Source: Sphingomonas sp. Leaf9 (lineage in GTDB: Bacteria; Pseudomonadota; Alphaproteobacteria; Sphingomonadales; Sphingomonadaceae). From it: a stretch of DNA of 64,000 nt. Of the stretch, positions 63,066-64,000 are shown piece after piece (within the stretch, counting starts at the first letter, position 1; each line of letters begins with the position of its first letter). Both the position numbers and the translations under genes were made by a program. The notes beneath the pieces are model-generated. The model was not told the origin of the DNA. It did no database searches and saw nothing but the letters and a program-made list of their open reading frames with translations. The DNA lies in NCBI RefSeq assembly GCF_001421355.1, contig NZ_LMKC01000003.1, positions 310,164 to 374,163 on the forward strand. The letters are read 5' to 3'.

Positions 63066-64000
63066 TCAGTTCGCCGCGCTGGACTTGATGGCGCCGTTGA
63101 CGCCGGACGGGAAGAAACCCCCGGCCGTGACGGCGTTGCGGTTCAGATAGGCGATGTTGAGCACCTGTCCGGTGGTGCGGCCATAGGGCAGGCCGGTGGT
63201 GGAATCGAACGGCATGATGTTCGACTGGTCGCCGATCGGGCGCACGCCCTGATCGATGTCGCTGGCGCCGTCCAGCCCGTCGCGCGCGGTCGAGATCGCC
63301 TCCGTCGAATCGATCAGCGTCGGGGTGGTGAGCCCGCGCATGTACAGCGCCGAACGGATCATCGCCGCGTGATAGGATTCGGCGGCGAGGATGCCCGAGG
63401 CGACCTGACGGATCAGCGTATTGGCGATGCCGCCGATCGCGCCGCGATAGGCGGTGACGCCGACATCTTCGAACAGGAAGGCGGCGAGCAGGAAATTGTC
63501 GTCATTCTCATACGGGTCGAACGTCGCGCCCTGCCCGATCAGCCCGGCCGCGCGGGCGGCGTTGGAAAAGGCGCTGGTCGGCGTCGCGCTGATATCCAGC
63601 GTCGGCATGGCGATCGCCACCGATCCGAGCGCGTTGCGCAGGAATTCGACGTGCGCAACCTCGTCCTGCGCGATTTCGCGGGCGTAGTTGGCGACGATCG
63701 GGTCGGTCAGATTGGCCTTCTTGCCACCCGTCACGGTCCCCGCCGTCCCCGCGCCGGTCAGCAGCGTCGAGGCAAGGCCGGTGCCATTGGCGGCAAAGGC
63801 ATAGAATTGCGCTTCGAGATATTCGAGGTTCAGCGCGAAGTTCAGCACGTCATTGTCGGTGAACCCGCTGGAATTGGTCGCGGTCGGCGTGGGAGTCGGG
63901 GTTGGCGTCGGCGAGGGCGTCAGGGACGTGCCGCTCCCGCCGCACGAGGTGAGCGCAAGGCCGGTACCGACCGCCGCCACCGCACCGAAGGCGCGGAAAA
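63066..64000 (-). CDS. ferritin-like domain protein, paralogue, 5' end cut by the window
   Basis: About 311 residues are visible; the frame is open to the right edge (codons read FRAFGAVAAVGTGLALTSCGG, the end of a Tat lipoprotein signal with lipobox). Linker [18 protein letters not shown], then ferritin-like helices LEYLEAQFYAFAAN, EIAQDEVAHVEFLRNALGS and AAESYHAAMIRSALY with Glu and His residues in ferritin-like positions. Closely similar along its length to the next gene, suggesting tandem duplication. This copy keeps EVAH where the neighbour has TRNH, so the metal sites may differ. Confidence 0.9.
   Translation of the reverse strand, partial: FRAFGAVAAVGTGLALTSCGGSGTSLTPSPTPTPTPTPTATNSSGFTDNDVLNFALNLEYLEAQFYAFAANGTGLASTLLTGAGTAGTVTGGKKANLTDPIVANYAREIAQDEVAHVEFLRNALGSVAIAMPTLDISATPTSAFSNAARAAGLIGQGATFDPYENDDNFLLAAFLFEDVGVTAYRGAIGGIANTLIRQVASGILAAESYHAAMIRSALYMRGLTTPTLIDSTEAISTARDGLDGASDIDQGVRPIGDQSNIMPFDSTTGLPYGRTTGQVLNIAYLNRNAVTAGGFFPSGVNGAIKSSAAN

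Overview
The window reads as chromosomal DNA of a sphingomonad (Alphaproteobacteria, Sphingomonadales; most likely Sphingomonas sensu lato). This is an inference from very high GC with GC-rich third codon positions, a methionine synthase split into two genes, an exosortase A (XrtA) exopolysaccharide locus, an ornithine decarboxylase plus deoxyhypusine-synthase-like pair (homospermidine is the hallmark polyamine of Sphingomonas), an RcdA/DUF1465 gene, and dispersed GTCACCCCGG palindromes. Gene density is high. Most neighbours on the same strand overlap by four bases (ATGA or GTGA). I see no insertion sequence, prophage, CRISPR array or ribosomal RNA.

Layout. 1-4 kb: the end of a TPR protein, DUF3072, and a translationally coupled symporter-kynA-kynU operon on the minus strand. 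4-12.4 kb: housekeeping genes alaS, kup, an RNA-ligase-like phosphoesterase, tRNA-Met(CAT) and trxB, then an aldo/keto reductase and two small lipoproteins. 12.4-18.3 kb: a methionine locus with a near-perfect 22-bp operator, an ArsR-methyltransferase fusion regulator, metF and split metH. 18.2-35.7 kb: the XrtA/EPS locus in two divergent arms. The minus arm has two alpha/beta hydrolases and an acyl carrier protein. The plus arm has an acyl ligase, PLP decarboxylase, export lipoprotein, chain-length protein, tyrosine kinase, outer-membrane barrel, ATPase, deacetylase, FemAB protein, glycosyltransferase, XrtA-EpsI fusion and amidotransferase. 35.7-43.7 kb: an esterase, a DUF3857-transglutaminase-TPR protein, the polyamine pair, a threonine-dehydratase-like enzyme and two microproteins. 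43.9-49 kb: two overlapping cysteine desulfurases with a 2Fe-2S ferredoxin, and a HerA-type ATPase. 49-56 kb: an M17 peptidase, rimO, a K+ channel, a degenerate LytM/NlpD-like lipoprotein, serS and a host-attachment-family protein. 56-59 kb: a Ser/Thr-repeat protein with a PEP-CTERM-like tail, dksA, two DUF465 genes and an RcdA-like gene. 59-64 kb: a nitronate monooxygenase, then a manganese region with mntP behind a yybP-ykoY type riboswitch, mntH, and two tandem Tat-exported ferritin-like lipoproteins, the second cut by the window edge.

How the parts fit together. The XrtA locus should build and export an exopolysaccharide and process proteins with a C-terminal sorting signal; the repeat protein at 56.0-56.9 kb is a candidate substrate 20 kb away. 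The methionine locus looks self-regulated by sensing SAM or SAH. The manganese region combines import, riboswitch-controlled efflux and exported ferritin-like proteins. The tryptophan operon couples a carrier to the first and third enzymes of the kynurenine route; the formamidase is not in the window.
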